A stretch of 64,000 bases of DNA from an uncultured Bacteroides sp. (GTDB lineage Bacteria > Bacteroidota > Bacteroidia > Bacteroidales > Bacteroidaceae). A program made the position numbers and the translations under genes. Every line of letters starts with the position of its first letter. The stretch's first letter is position 1. Positions 27,339 to 39,272 of the stretch are shown one piece after another. The stretch lies in NCBI RefSeq assembly GCF_963677685.1, contig NZ_OY782186.1, forward strand, positions 1,860,001 through 1,924,000, given 5' to 3'. The notes beneath the pieces were generated by a model. It had not been told where the DNA came from. It made no database searches and worked only from the letters and a program-made list of their open reading frames with translations.

Positions 27339-30029
27339 ATGGCGAACCTAAAAGGGCTCTTGTTTGGTGTCTGTGTATTTATGCTTAGTGCATGCGGAGA
27401 GACCGTAAACGTGGTTACTACACCAAAAGCTTCAAAACGTGCACTCTTTGGTGCAGAACAATTAAAAAACACCTTGGAACAATCTGGATATCGGGTTAAA
27501 TTAGCAACATCAACAGATGTATCCAAGCTTGAAGGCAAAACTATTTTTATAGACCTTCCCAATGATTCTATTTCTAAGAAAGAGGGTTTTCAAATTACTT
27601 CTAACGGAAAGCTCACAGAAGTTATTGGGCATGACAGTACCGGGGTACTCTATGGATGCCGTGAATTAATTGATCATGTTGTTAACAAAAAGAATCTTGA
27701 TTTTCCTCATTCAATGACAGATGCACCAGAGATGGTGCTTAGAGGTACTTGCATCGGATTACAAAAAACGACTTACCTTCCTGGACATGCTGTCTATGAA
27801 TATCCTTATACACCGGAAAATTTCCCTTGGTTTTATGATAAAGCGCAGTGGATTAAGTATTTGGATATGCTAGTGGCTAATCGCATGAATACTTTGTATT
27901 TGTGGAATGGGCACCCTTTCGCTTCATTAGTGAAATTGAAGGATTATCCTTTTGCTGTGGAGGTGGATGATGCTACTTTCAAGAAGAACGAAGAGATCTT
28001 TTCTTTCCTAACTAGAGAAGCGGATAAGCGTGGTATTTATGTAATACAGATGTTCTATAATATAATCGTTTCTAAGCCTTTTGCAGAGCATTATGGTATT
28101 AAGACTCAGGATCGTCACCGTCCTATAACTCCACTTATAAGTGATTATACTCGTAAATCTATCGCTGCTTTTATTGAGAAGTATCCTAATGTAGGATTAT
28201 TAGTTTGCCTTGGCGAAGCAATGGATACGTATGAAGATGATGTAAATTGGTTTACTAAGACGATAATTCCTGGTGTGAAAGATGGTCTGAAGGCTCTTGG
28301 ACGCACTGATGAACCACCTATTATGCTACGTGCTCACGATACTAATTGTAAGATGGTTATTGATGCTGCTTTGCCTCTTTATAAGAATTTGTATACGATG
28401 AATAAATACAATGGTGAGTCATTGACGACTTATCAGCCTCGCGGCCCTTGGGCGGAAACTCATAGAGAATTGAGTGCTTTGGGAAGCATTCATATTAGTA
28501 ATGTACATATTTTGGCAAATTTAGAACCGTTCCGTTGGGGAGCACCTGATTTTATAAGAAAAGCAGTACAAGCGATGCATAATGTTCATGGAGCGAATGC
28601 TTTACACTTATACCCACAATCTTCTTATTGGGACTGGCCTTACACTGCTGATAAATTGAAAGATGGGAAAAGGGAGTATCAGTTAGATCGGGATTGGATT
28701 TGGTATAAAGCGTGGGCTCGTTATGCATGGAATTGCCACCGTGATCCTCAAAAAGAGATAGCTTATTGGGAAGGTCAATTGGGCAATTTCTATGGAACGG
28801 ATGCACATACTGCCTATAACATTTTGGAAGCGTATGAAGAATCGGGTGAAATTGCACCGAAGTTGCTTCGTCGGTTTGGTATTACAGAGGGAAACAGACA
28901 GACTCTTTTACTTGGTATGTTTATGAGTCAGTTAGTTAATCCTTATAAATATACTATTTATCCGGGGTTCTATGAAAGTTGCGGTCCTGAAGGGGAGAAA
29001 TTAATAGAATATGTAGAGAAAGAGTGGAAGAAACAGCCTCATGTAGGTGAACTGCCTTTGGATATTATAGCGCAAGTTATTGCACATGGAGATAAGGCTG
29101 TTGCTGCTATTGATGCGGCTGAAGCTAAGGTAACAAAGAATAAAGAGGAATTTGAACGTCTTCGTAATGATATGCATTGCTATAGGGAGTTTGCTTATGC
29201 GTTCAACTTGAAAGTGAAAGCTGCTAAATTGGTTCTTGACTATCAATGGGGCAAGGATATCAAGAATTTGGATGCTGCTATTCCTTTGATGGAAAAGAGC
29301 TTGAATCATTACAGAAAATTAGTTGATTTAACGAAAGATCATTATTTCTATGCTAATAGTATGCAGACTGCTCAAAGACGTATTCCTATTGGGGGCAACG
29401 ACGGTAAAAACAAAACATGGTCGGAAATGCTTGTGCATTATGAGAAGGAATTGGCTAACTATAAAGCAAATTTGGCTACATTGAAAGATAAATTGAGTGG
29501 AAAAACATTGGCATCTGAAGTAAAAGTAGAATCATTGTCTCCTGCTAAAGTTGTGGTACTAAGTAAACAAAAGCAGGTAAAACTGCTAAAGGGCGCTAAA
29601 TTGTTTTCTAATCTTCCCGGAAGAATAGAGGCACTTGCACCTGAATTAGAAGGATTATCTGGTTTTTGTATGGATGGAAATATGCAGCGTCAAACTGGCA
29701 CATCTGTTGAATTTGAATCAACTAAGCCCGTGACATTATTAGTTGGTTATTTCCGTGATGATCAAAAGAAATATGCGAAAGCTCCTAAATTGGAAATAGA
29801 TGCATCGGCTAATGATTATGGACAAGCTGAGGCTAAATTGAGAAATGCGATTAGAATAGAGGGGATGCCGTTGGCAGATGTTCATACTTATAGTTTCCCT
29901 GCTGGTAAAAACACCTTATTATTGCCTAAAGGTTACTTGATTGTCTTTGGTTTCACGAACCAGGTGATTACTCCTCGTAATGCGGGATTGGCCGGTACTG
30001 AGGAGACAATGGATTGGATGTTTTATTAA
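27339..30029 (+). CDS. Lipoprotein glycoside hydrolase with GH20/GH67-type N-terminal domain (GH138 candidate)
   Basis: An 896-residue protein with lipoprotein signal (lipobox LSAC, then GETVN; no acidic export tag, so possibly facing the periplasm). Residues ~25-130 look like the alpha/beta N-terminal domain shared by GH20, GH67 and related hydrolases (LFGAEQLKNTLEQSGYRVKL, HDSTGVLYGCRELIDHV). A TIM barrel follows (LDMLVANRMNTLYLWNGHPF; acidic residues in VCLGEAMDTYED and NKYNGESL). Then comes a helical region (~530-690) and a beta-sandwich. RG-II loci encode a GH138 alpha-galacturonidase of about this size close to GH2 genes, so that is the leading candidate, but I cannot confirm the family by eye. 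It heads a (+) operon of three hydrolases. Confidence 0.6.
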   Translation: MANLKGLLFGVCVFMLSACGETVNVVTTPKASKRALFGAEQLKNTLEQSGYRVKLATSTDVSKLEGKTIFIDLPNDSISKKEGFQITSNGKLTEVIGHDSTGVLYGCRELIDHVVNKKNLDFPHSMTDAPEMVLRGTCIGLQKTTYLPGHAVYEYPYTPENFPWFYDKAQWIKYLDMLVANRMNTLYLWNGHPFASLVKLKDYPFAVEVDDATFKKNEEIFSFLTREADKRGIYVIQMFYNIIVSKPFAEHYGIKTQDRHRPITPLISDYTRKSIAAFIEKYPNVGLLVCLGEAMDTYEDDVNWFTKTIIPGVKDGLKALGRTDEPPIMLRAHDTNCKMVIDAALPLYKNLYTMNKYNGESLTTYQPRGPWAETHRELSALGSIHISNVHILANLEPFRWGAPDFIRKAVQAMHNVHGANALHLYPQSSYWDWPYTADKLKDGKREYQLDRDWIWYKAWARYAWNCHRDPQKEIAYWEGQLGNFYGTDAHTAYNILEAYEESGEIAPKLLRRFGITEGNRQTLLLGMFMSQLVNPYKYTIYPGFYESCGPEGEKLIEYVEKEWKKQPHVGELPLDIIAQVIAHGDKAVAAIDAAEAKVTKNKEEFERLRNDMHCYREFAYAFNLKVKAAKLVLDYQWGKDIKNLDAAIPLMEKSLNHYRKLVDLTKDHYFYANSMQTAQRRIPIGGNDGKNKTWSEMLVHYEKELANYKANLATLKDKLSGKTLASEVKVESLSPAKVVVLSKQKQVKLLKGAKLFSNLPGRIEALAPELEGLSGFCMDGNMQRQTGTSVEFESTKPVTLLVGYFRDDQKKYAKAPKLEIDASANDYGQAEAKLRNAIRIEGMPLADVHTYSFPAGKNTLLLPKGYLIVFGFTNQVITPRNAGLAGTEETMDWMFY

Positions 30030-30038
30030 TAATCCTGA

Positions 30039-30060
30039 AAAGGTGGTTACACCTTTATTT
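30039..30060 (+). terminator. Weak hairpin between hydrolase genes
   Basis: AAAGGTG pairs with CACCTTT across a GTTA loop, followed by ATTTT. It lies in the 46-bp gap before the GH2 gene and could partly attenuate read-through. Confidence 0.4.
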
Positions 30061-30075
30061 TGATAGATACGACAC

Positions 30076-33000
30076 ATGAAGAGAGGTGGAATATTAGTTT
30101 TGTTTTTGTTGCTTGTTTGTTTACTTTTTGGACAACAAACTGTTTCGCAGAAAAAGATGCAAGAGATTCCAAAGCCGGAATCTAAGAACCGAAGGAGTAT
30201 TGTAGAGTTAAATCAAGGTTGGCAAACGGCTTTGCTTCCTGCTTCTAATAAAGCGACGGCTAACAATTTATCTTCAGCTCTATCTTGGAGGAGGGTTAAT
30301 TTGCCTCATAATTGGGATGATTATTACGGATATCGTCAGTTAACCCATGGTAATTTGCATGGGACAGCTTTATATAAGAAGGTCTTTATAGCTCCTAAGT
30401 TTGAATTGGGAAAACGTTATTTCCTTCGCTTCGAAGGAGTGGGTACTTATGCTACTGTTTCTTTGAATGGCAAAAGTTATGGTCGTCGTCCGGTGGGGCG
30501 TACAACTTTGACTTTAGATGTGACAGATGCAATTAAACCGGGAGTGGAAAATTTATTGGAAGTGAAAGCTGAACATCCTGAGATGATTTCGGATATGCCT
30601 TGGGTCTGTGGGGGCTGTTCTTCGGAATGGGGTTTTAGTGAAGGTTCTCAGCCATTAGGAATCTTTCGTCCGGTAAAGCTTGTTGTTACGGATGAGGTAC
30701 GCATCGAACCTTTTGGTGTGCATATCTGGAATGACGATAAGGCAAAGATTGTTTATGTGGAAACGGAAATAAAGAATTACAGTGCTTATTCACAAAAGAT
30801 ACAGGTGGTAAACAAGCTAAATAATGCAGATGGGTTAAAAGTCTTTCGTTTAACGGAAGACGTAACTCTTGCTCCGGGAGAAACTAAAATTGTTAGACAA
30901 TCTGCTGTAGTAGAGCAGCCTATACTCTGGAGTGTAGATAACCCTTATCTGTATAACTTGGCTTCTATTATTAAAAAAGGCAAAACGACGACGGATGAAG
31001 TTGTTACTCCTTTTGGCATACGTACTATTAGTTGGCCGGTGAAACGTAAAGACGGTGATGGACGATTTTATTTGAATGGTAAATCGGTATTTATCAATGG
31101 GGTTTGTGAGTACGAGCATTTATTAGGTCAGAGTCATGCTTTCAGTAAGGAACAGATTGTTTCCCGAGTTAAGCAAATTGAGGCTGCAGGCTTTAATGCT
31201 TTTAGAGATGCGCATCAACCACATAACTTGGAATATCAGAAATACTGGGATGAGGATGGTATTCTTTTTTGGCCACAATTTTCGGCTCATATCTGGTATG
31301 ATACACCTCAGTTTAAAGCTAACTTTAAACAATTACTTCGCCAATGGGTTAAAGAGCGCCGAAATTCTCCATCGGTAATCATGTGGGGTTTACAAAACGA
31401 AAGTGTTTTACCTCGTGAGTTTGCTAAGGAATGTAGTGATATTATCCGCGAGATGGATCCAACAGCAAACAATATGCGTGTAATCACTACTTGTAACGGA
31501 GGAGAAGGTACAGATTGGAATGTGGTACAAAATTGGAGTGGTACATATGGTGGTAATCCTGAAAACTATAAGAAGGAGCTAGCTCAATCTGATCAATTAT
31601 TGAATGGAGAATATGGTGCTTGGCGTAGCATTGATTTGCATACAGAGCCGGGATCTTTCCAACAAAATGGAGTGTGGAGTGAGGATCGAATGTGCCAGTT
31701 GTTGGAGATGAAAATCCGTTTGGCAGAAGAAGCTAAGGATAGTGTGTGTGGGCAATATCAATGGGTATTCACTAGTCATGATAATCCCGGACGTCGTCAG
31801 CCTGATGAAGGCTATCGGAAAATAGATAAAATTGGTCCGGTTAATTACAAAGGATTGCTAACTCCTTGGGAAGAGCCTTTGGATGTTTATTATATGTATC
31901 GTGCTAATTATGTGCCGGCAAAGAAAGATCCGATGGTGTATTTGGTGTCACATACTTGGCCGGATCGGTTTATTACTGGCCGTCGTCGTGCTACTGTGGA
32001 GGTTTATAGTAATTGTGATTCTGTACTGCTTTATAATGATGCGACCAATAATGCTTATATGGGACGTAAGAAAAATAATGGCATTGGTACCCATTTTATG
32101 TGGGAACATAGGGATATTCGCTATAATGTGCTTCGTGCAGTAGGCTACTATAAAGGAAAGGCGACAGCTGAAGATATCATTGTATTGAATGGATTAGGAC
32201 GTGCTCCTCATTTTGATGACTTATATAAAGGCTCAAAACCTTTCTTAAAAGGTGAAAAGAACTATGAATATTTATATCGCATAAATTGTGGCGGAGATGC
32301 TTATACAGATCAATTCGGACAGCTCTGGAATCAGGATAATATCTCTTTCTCTCACAGTTGGGCAGATAAATTTGAAGGGTTAAATCCTTACTTGGGTAGC
32401 CAACGGACTACGCATGATCCTATAAAAGGCACACGTGATTGGTCGCTATTTCAACATTTCCGTTATGGTCGCCATCAGTTATCTTATCATTTTCCCATTG
32501 CTGATGGGAAGTATCGGGTGGAACTATACTTTATTGAACCATGGCATGGTACCGGAGGTAGTGAAAAAACGGATTGTGAAGGTATGCGTATCTTTGATGT
32601 GGCAATCAATGGGAAGACGGTACTTGATGATTTGGATATTTGGGCAGAAGCGGGGCACGATACTGCTTTGAAAAAGGTAGTGACGGTGGATATTAGAGGA
32701 GGGCAATTAGATATTTCTTTTCCTGAAACAAAGGCAGGACAGGCCATTATATCAGCTATTGCTATCGCAAAATTAGGCTCTGAAAAATCAATAGCATCAA
32801 CAGTCTCTACTTCTGATGATATTGCTTCTTTAACTGCCGAAAAGAAAAAAATGTATATCAGTGATTGGAGTTGGGCAAAAGCTGATGCAGATACTTTAGC
32901 TAAAACTCCTAAAGAATTATTGCCCGAGGATAAGGATGTACGTGAAACGGTCTCTTATGAAGCCGAAAAAGCTAAACTGGATGGCAACTACAAACGAGTA

Positions 33001-33327
33001 GAGCATCGCAAAGAAAAGGGTGTTTGCTTTGGAAAAGGGATGAAGAATAGCATTGAGTGGAATGTATCTACTGGTTTAGCTCAGGTGTATGCACTCCGTT
33101 TTAAATATATGAATACAAGTGGTAAACCTCTCATAATTAGACTACGATTTGTGGCTGTTAATGGCACGGTGTTGAAGGATGATGAGATCACTTTTCCTCA
33201 GACTCCTGAAAAATGGAAGTTGATGAGCACTACTACGGGAACGTATATTAATGCAGGACATTATAAAGTGATACTTTCGGCTCCTGATATGAAGAATTTG
33301 TGGCTGGATGCACTTGATGTACAGTAG
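30076..33327 (+). CDS. GH2 hydrolase with C-terminal malectin and CBM-like domains
   Basis: A 1083-residue exported protein (signal peptide at residues 1-22 or so). The GH2 core has the sugar-binding jelly roll (SLNGKSYGRRPVG), the Ig-like domain and the TIM barrel. The acid/base Glu is in MWGLQNESVLP and the nucleophile is probably the Glu of LLNGEYGAWR. The loop that normally reads R-T-S-H-Y-P is replaced by FRDAHQPHN, so the active site is not LacZ-like. A malectin-type domain follows (~740-890: CGGDAYTDQFGQLW, RVELYFIEPW, RIFDVAINGKTVL), then a CBM6/35-like beta-sandwich. RG-II loci use GH2 enzymes as glucuronidases, galacturonidases and galactosidases; which applies here is unknown. It sits between two hydrolase genes of the same operon. 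Confidence 0.8.
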   Translation: MKRGGILVLFLLLVCLLFGQQTVSQKKMQEIPKPESKNRRSIVELNQGWQTALLPASNKATANNLSSALSWRRVNLPHNWDDYYGYRQLTHGNLHGTALYKKVFIAPKFELGKRYFLRFEGVGTYATVSLNGKSYGRRPVGRTTLTLDVTDAIKPGVENLLEVKAEHPEMISDMPWVCGGCSSEWGFSEGSQPLGIFRPVKLVVTDEVRIEPFGVHIWNDDKAKIVYVETEIKNYSAYSQKIQVVNKLNNADGLKVFRLTEDVTLAPGETKIVRQSAVVEQPILWSVDNPYLYNLASIIKKGKTTTDEVVTPFGIRTISWPVKRKDGDGRFYLNGKSVFINGVCEYEHLLGQSHAFSKEQIVSRVKQIEAAGFNAFRDAHQPHNLEYQKYWDEDGILFWPQFSAHIWYDTPQFKANFKQLLRQWVKERRNSPSVIMWGLQNESVLPREFAKECSDIIREMDPTANNMRVITTCNGGEGTDWNVVQNWSGTYGGNPENYKKELAQSDQLLNGEYGAWRSIDLHTEPGSFQQNGVWSEDRMCQLLEMKIRLAEEAKDSVCGQYQWVFTSHDNPGRRQPDEGYRKIDKIGPVNYKGLLTPWEEPLDVYYMYRANYVPAKKDPMVYLVSHTWPDRFITGRRRATVEVYSNCDSVLLYNDATNNAYMGRKKNNGIGTHFMWEHRDIRYNVLRAVGYYKGKATAEDIIVLNGLGRAPHFDDLYKGSKPFLKGEKNYEYLYRINCGGDAYTDQFGQLWNQDNISFSHSWADKFEGLNPYLGSQRTTHDPIKGTRDWSLFQHFRYGRHQLSYHFPIADGKYRVELYFIEPWHGTGGSEKTDCEGMRIFDVAINGKTVLDDLDIWAEAGHDTALKKVVTVDIRGGQLDISFPETKAGQAIISAIAIAKLGSEKSIASTVSTSDDIASLTAEKKKMYISDWSWAKADADTLAKTPKELLPEDKDVRETVSYEAEKAKLDGNYKRVEHRKEKGVCFGKGMKNSIEWNVSTGLAQVYALRFKYMNTSGKPLIIRLRFVAVNGTVLKDDEITFPQTPEKWKLMSTTTGTYINAGHYKVILSAPDMKNLWLDALDVQ

Positions 33328-33358
33328 TGAATTATTTTAGATTTAGCGCTTTTAATAA

Positions 33359-36715
<3,357 letters not shown>

Positions 36716-37050
36716 GGGCAGGTTTTAGTGAATATGATCATCTTAAGTTTAGATAGAGCAGAGCTTTATTAACCCTAATATTTATTTAATTTCTCTTGCT
36801 ATGTCTTGATTTTTGATAAATTGAGTCTTCTTCCTATATATGGCAATTATTCTCCAAATACTTGACTGTAACTAATATAATGTCTACATCGTTTGCTAAT
36901 ATACTATTTTTATTTAACTTGCATCTGTTTTTTTGAGTCAACCTATTGTATTCTTTTTTTTTGATAAATAATAGAATATGAAAAGGGGATAAGCTATCTT
37001 TATAATGATTTTTTATTAATTAAAGAAGCATTTGGTGCTGAGCAATAACA
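36716..37050. other. Intergenic region before the cobalamin-sensor gene
   Basis: 335 bp, AT-rich, no ORF of interest. A -7-like TATCTTTA at 36995-37002 is one mismatch from TAnnTTTG and would give a ~40-nt leader to the gene at 37051; no -33 element is seen at the right spacing. No clear terminator follows the GH2 gene. Confidence 0.4.
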
Positions 37051-37683
37051 ATGATTGAAAATAAAGAGTTTTTGAAGAATTTAATCGAAGGGGATAGGGT
37101 AGCTTGTGTAAAAATAGTAAATGAACTTCTTGATGCAAATGTTTCTGTAGAAGATATATATGAATATATTATTCGTAAAGCTCTTTATAAAATAGGAGAA
37201 ATGTGGGAACTAGGTGAAATAACGGTTGCTGCTGAGCATTTGGCTTCTTCAATTGCCGAATCCGTTTTGAATGAATTGTATCAAGGGATACTGACAGATA
37301 TTAGAATTGATAAGAAAGTGGTAATAGGATGTGTCCCAAACGAATTTCATCAAATTGGGGTTAAAATGGTATCGGATATATTTGAAAAGCATGGCTGGAC
37401 GGTTTTCTTTCTAGGAGCTAACGTACCTATTACTGATTTGATAGCTTTTGCACATGGTATAAAAGCTGATGTTATTGCCCTTTCTATGAGTCTCTATTCT
37501 CATTTAATGGATTTATTGGAAATATTGAATCGTATTCAGGTTGAATTTCCAATGATGCAGGTGTTGGTTGGCGGACAAGCTTTTACACGTGGCAGTTGTG
37601 CCCCTTTATCTAAATACAAACAGGTAACATATATGCCCGATATATATGTGTTAAAAGAATTTTTAAACAAACAAAACAAATAA
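37051..37683 (+). CDS. Stand-alone CarH-like cobalamin-binding sensor protein
   Basis: A 210-residue cytoplasmic protein with no signal peptide. Residues ~1-80 form the four-helix B12-binding cap and residues ~88-205 the Rossmann-like B12-binding fold. The cap carries Trp52-x9-Glu62-His63 (in MWELGEITVAAEH), the spacing that defines the light-sensing CarH/LitR photoreceptors. The lower-ligand motif is E98-x-H100-x-x-G103 (NEFHQIG), the Glu version of DxHxxG that those receptors also use; ALSMSL and VGGQAF follow. CarH proteins also have a MerR DNA-binding domain, which is absent here. The next gene, 16 bp on, is a soluble histidine kinase, so the pair may form a light- or adenosylcobalamin-responsive signalling unit. 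A corrinoid carrier for methyl transfer is the alternative, but no methyltransferase is nearby. Confidence 0.85.
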   Translation: MIENKEFLKNLIEGDRVACVKIVNELLDANVSVEDIYEYIIRKALYKIGEMWELGEITVAAEHLASSIAESVLNELYQGILTDIRIDKKVVIGCVPNEFHQIGVKMVSDIFEKHGWTVFFLGANVPITDLIAFAHGIKADVIALSMSLYSHLMDLLEILNRIQVEFPMMQVLVGGQAFTRGSCAPLSKYKQVTYMPDIYVLKEFLNKQNK

Positions 37684-37699
37684 TAAGAATATAGCAATA

Positions 37700-38875
37700 A
37701 TGTATAATAACTTTAATAAAACGTTTTTTGAAGATTGGAAAGAAGAAATAAATGCATCTCTTTTGGATAATCAATCTCTTTATATTGCTCTTTTTTCGAT
37801 AGATGGTGCTTTATTATTAGCTAATAAGGCGATGCAAGATATTTTGATTACTAAATCAGCTGATGATTTGCTAAATCCTTCATTTGCTAAATTGCTTCAT
37901 CTTTCTTGCTCAAATAAACTAATTTATGATGGTTATGCTACGTTTGGAAAAGAATCGCAAGATGATAATTTATCGTTGGACTCTCGTATCTATCGAAAAG
38001 CAGATACTTTCCTTTTTATTGGAGCCATGGATGTTAATTTGCTTATTGCGCAGAATAGATCTATGACATTGCTCAATAATCAAATTCTAGATTTACAACG
38101 TTCGTTGATAAAAGAGAAATATGAATTGGAAAAGGTGACAGCTCAGCTTAGGCAAGCTAATGATCGTTTGAATGAAGCAAATATAACTAAAGATAAATTT
38201 TTTTCGATTATTGCGCATGATCTCAAAAATCCTTTTTCTGTATTGTTAGGACTTTCGGACGCTTTATCTCAGAATTTGGAAGAGTATGATACATCGAGCG
38301 TAAAAGAGATGATTACTATGATTCGTCAAACTAGTTATCAAACTTATCAATTGCTTGAAGACCTCCTTCTTTGGTCACGTTCACAACTTGGTAAGCTGAA
38401 TTTTAATCCCGAAAAAATATTCCTTTATGAAACTTGTCAGGCCGTATTGGGATTGTTAGAGCCTTTGGCTTTGAAGAAAGAAATTCATATCTCTTGTGAC
38501 ATACCTCTAGATATTTGTATTGTGGCAGATGTTGGAATGTTGCAAACAATATTGCGTAATCTATTTTCTAATGCTCTAAAATTTACTCCTCATGGTGGTG
38601 AAATTAAGTTAAGTGTAATCCCCAGTGATTATAATATTGAGATCGTTGTTTCCGATACGGGTATTGGTATGAATGAAAATGTTAAATCTAATTTGTGGAA
38701 TTTAACCACTTCTGTTTCTCGTAGTGGTACTGATGGAGAAGATGGCACCGGATTAGGGTTACATCTTTGTAAGGAATTGATCAAAAAGCAAGGTGGAAAA
38801 ATTTGGGTATATAGTTGTGAGGGTAAAGGTAGCCAGTTTACATTTACTTTACCCAAATGCTCTGATTGGGATTAA
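37700..38875 (+). CDS. Soluble sensor histidine kinase
   Basis: A 391-residue protein with no transmembrane segment. Residues ~1-120 are a PAS-like sensory region without a recognised ligand motif. A coiled coil (~125-165: LLNNQILDLQRSLIKEKYELEK) leads to the HisKA domain with phospho-acceptor His173 in FFSIIAHDLKNPF. The HATPase domain is complete: N box NLFSNALKFTPHGG, G1 VVSDTGIGM, G2 GTGLGLHLCKEL. No response regulator is adjacent, so its partner is elsewhere. It is 16 bp downstream of the cobalamin-binding gene and almost certainly co-transcribed, so the cobalamin protein may feed its signal into this kinase by direct contact. That link is inferred from order only. Confidence 0.88.
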   Translation: MYNNFNKTFFEDWKEEINASLLDNQSLYIALFSIDGALLLANKAMQDILITKSADDLLNPSFAKLLHLSCSNKLIYDGYATFGKESQDDNLSLDSRIYRKADTFLFIGAMDVNLLIAQNRSMTLLNNQILDLQRSLIKEKYELEKVTAQLRQANDRLNEANITKDKFFSIIAHDLKNPFSVLLGLSDALSQNLEEYDTSSVKEMITMIRQTSYQTYQLLEDLLLWSRSQLGKLNFNPEKIFLYETCQAVLGLLEPLALKKEIHISCDIPLDICIVADVGMLQTILRNLFSNALKFTPHGGEIKLSVIPSDYNIEIVVSDTGIGMNENVKSNLWNLTTSVSRSGTDGEDGTGLGLHLCKELIKKQGGKIWVYSCEGKGSQFTFTLPKCSDWD

Positions 38876-38914
38876 ATAAAATATATTTATTCCTAATTTA
38901 CTGGCTTGAACTTC

Positions 38915-39046
38915 TTATTTTATTCTTCTGTTGAGTTGATTATTGGCCTTTTCAGGCTTTGACTTTCCAACTCTTTTACCTATTTTGTTTACTTTTTTAG
39001 TATCCTTTTTCAAGAAATCCGGTTTTTTTGAAGATTTTTCTTTCAT
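38915..39046 (-). CDS. Small basic lysine-rich protein, 43 residues
   Basis: Read on the minus strand from ATG 39046: MKEKSSKKPDFLKKDTKKV, then NKIGKRVGKSKPEKANNQLN and RRIK. More than a third of residues are Lys or Arg and there is no hydrophobic segment, so it is soluble and may bind nucleic acid. A perfect -7 element lies 54 bp upstream (39100-39107). I do not know a named family. It is convergent with the histidine kinase gene. The composition and the promoter favour a real gene. Confidence 0.5.
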   Translation of the reverse strand: MKEKSSKKPDFLKKDTKKVNKIGKRVGKSKPEKANNQLNRRIK

Positions 39047-39099
39047 TACGTTATTCTTTATGCATATGTAGATGAGCAATAGCTGCATGCTTTACATGA

Positions 39100-39107
39100 C
39101 AAAGATA
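39100..39107 (-). promoter_or_regulatory. -7 promoter element for the small basic protein
   Basis: TATCTTTG on the minus strand, an exact TAnnTTTG match, giving a leader of about 45 nt. No TTTG is present at 19-21 bp upstream. Confidence 0.4.
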
Positions 39108-39219
39108 GATAAAAATATAGTATCTATTATTCACTATTTATTTATAATTGTGTTTTGTTGTATTTGAAGTTGTTTCTAATGTAATACTGCTTATTTGTTG
39201 TTACTTTGGTTTGTATTGA

Positions 39220-39229
39220 TGGGTACAAA
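39220..39229 (+). promoter_or_regulatory. Shared TGGGTACAAA motif, copy 1
   Basis: TGGGTACAAA ends 43 bp before the ATG of the GH2 gene at 39273. The same 10-mer lies at 42282-42291, 38 bp before the GH106 start. It may be a common regulator site. Confidence 0.35.
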
Positions 39230-39272
39230 CACCCTGTTGTAACGTCTAGTTAATTAGAACTAAAGTACAAAT

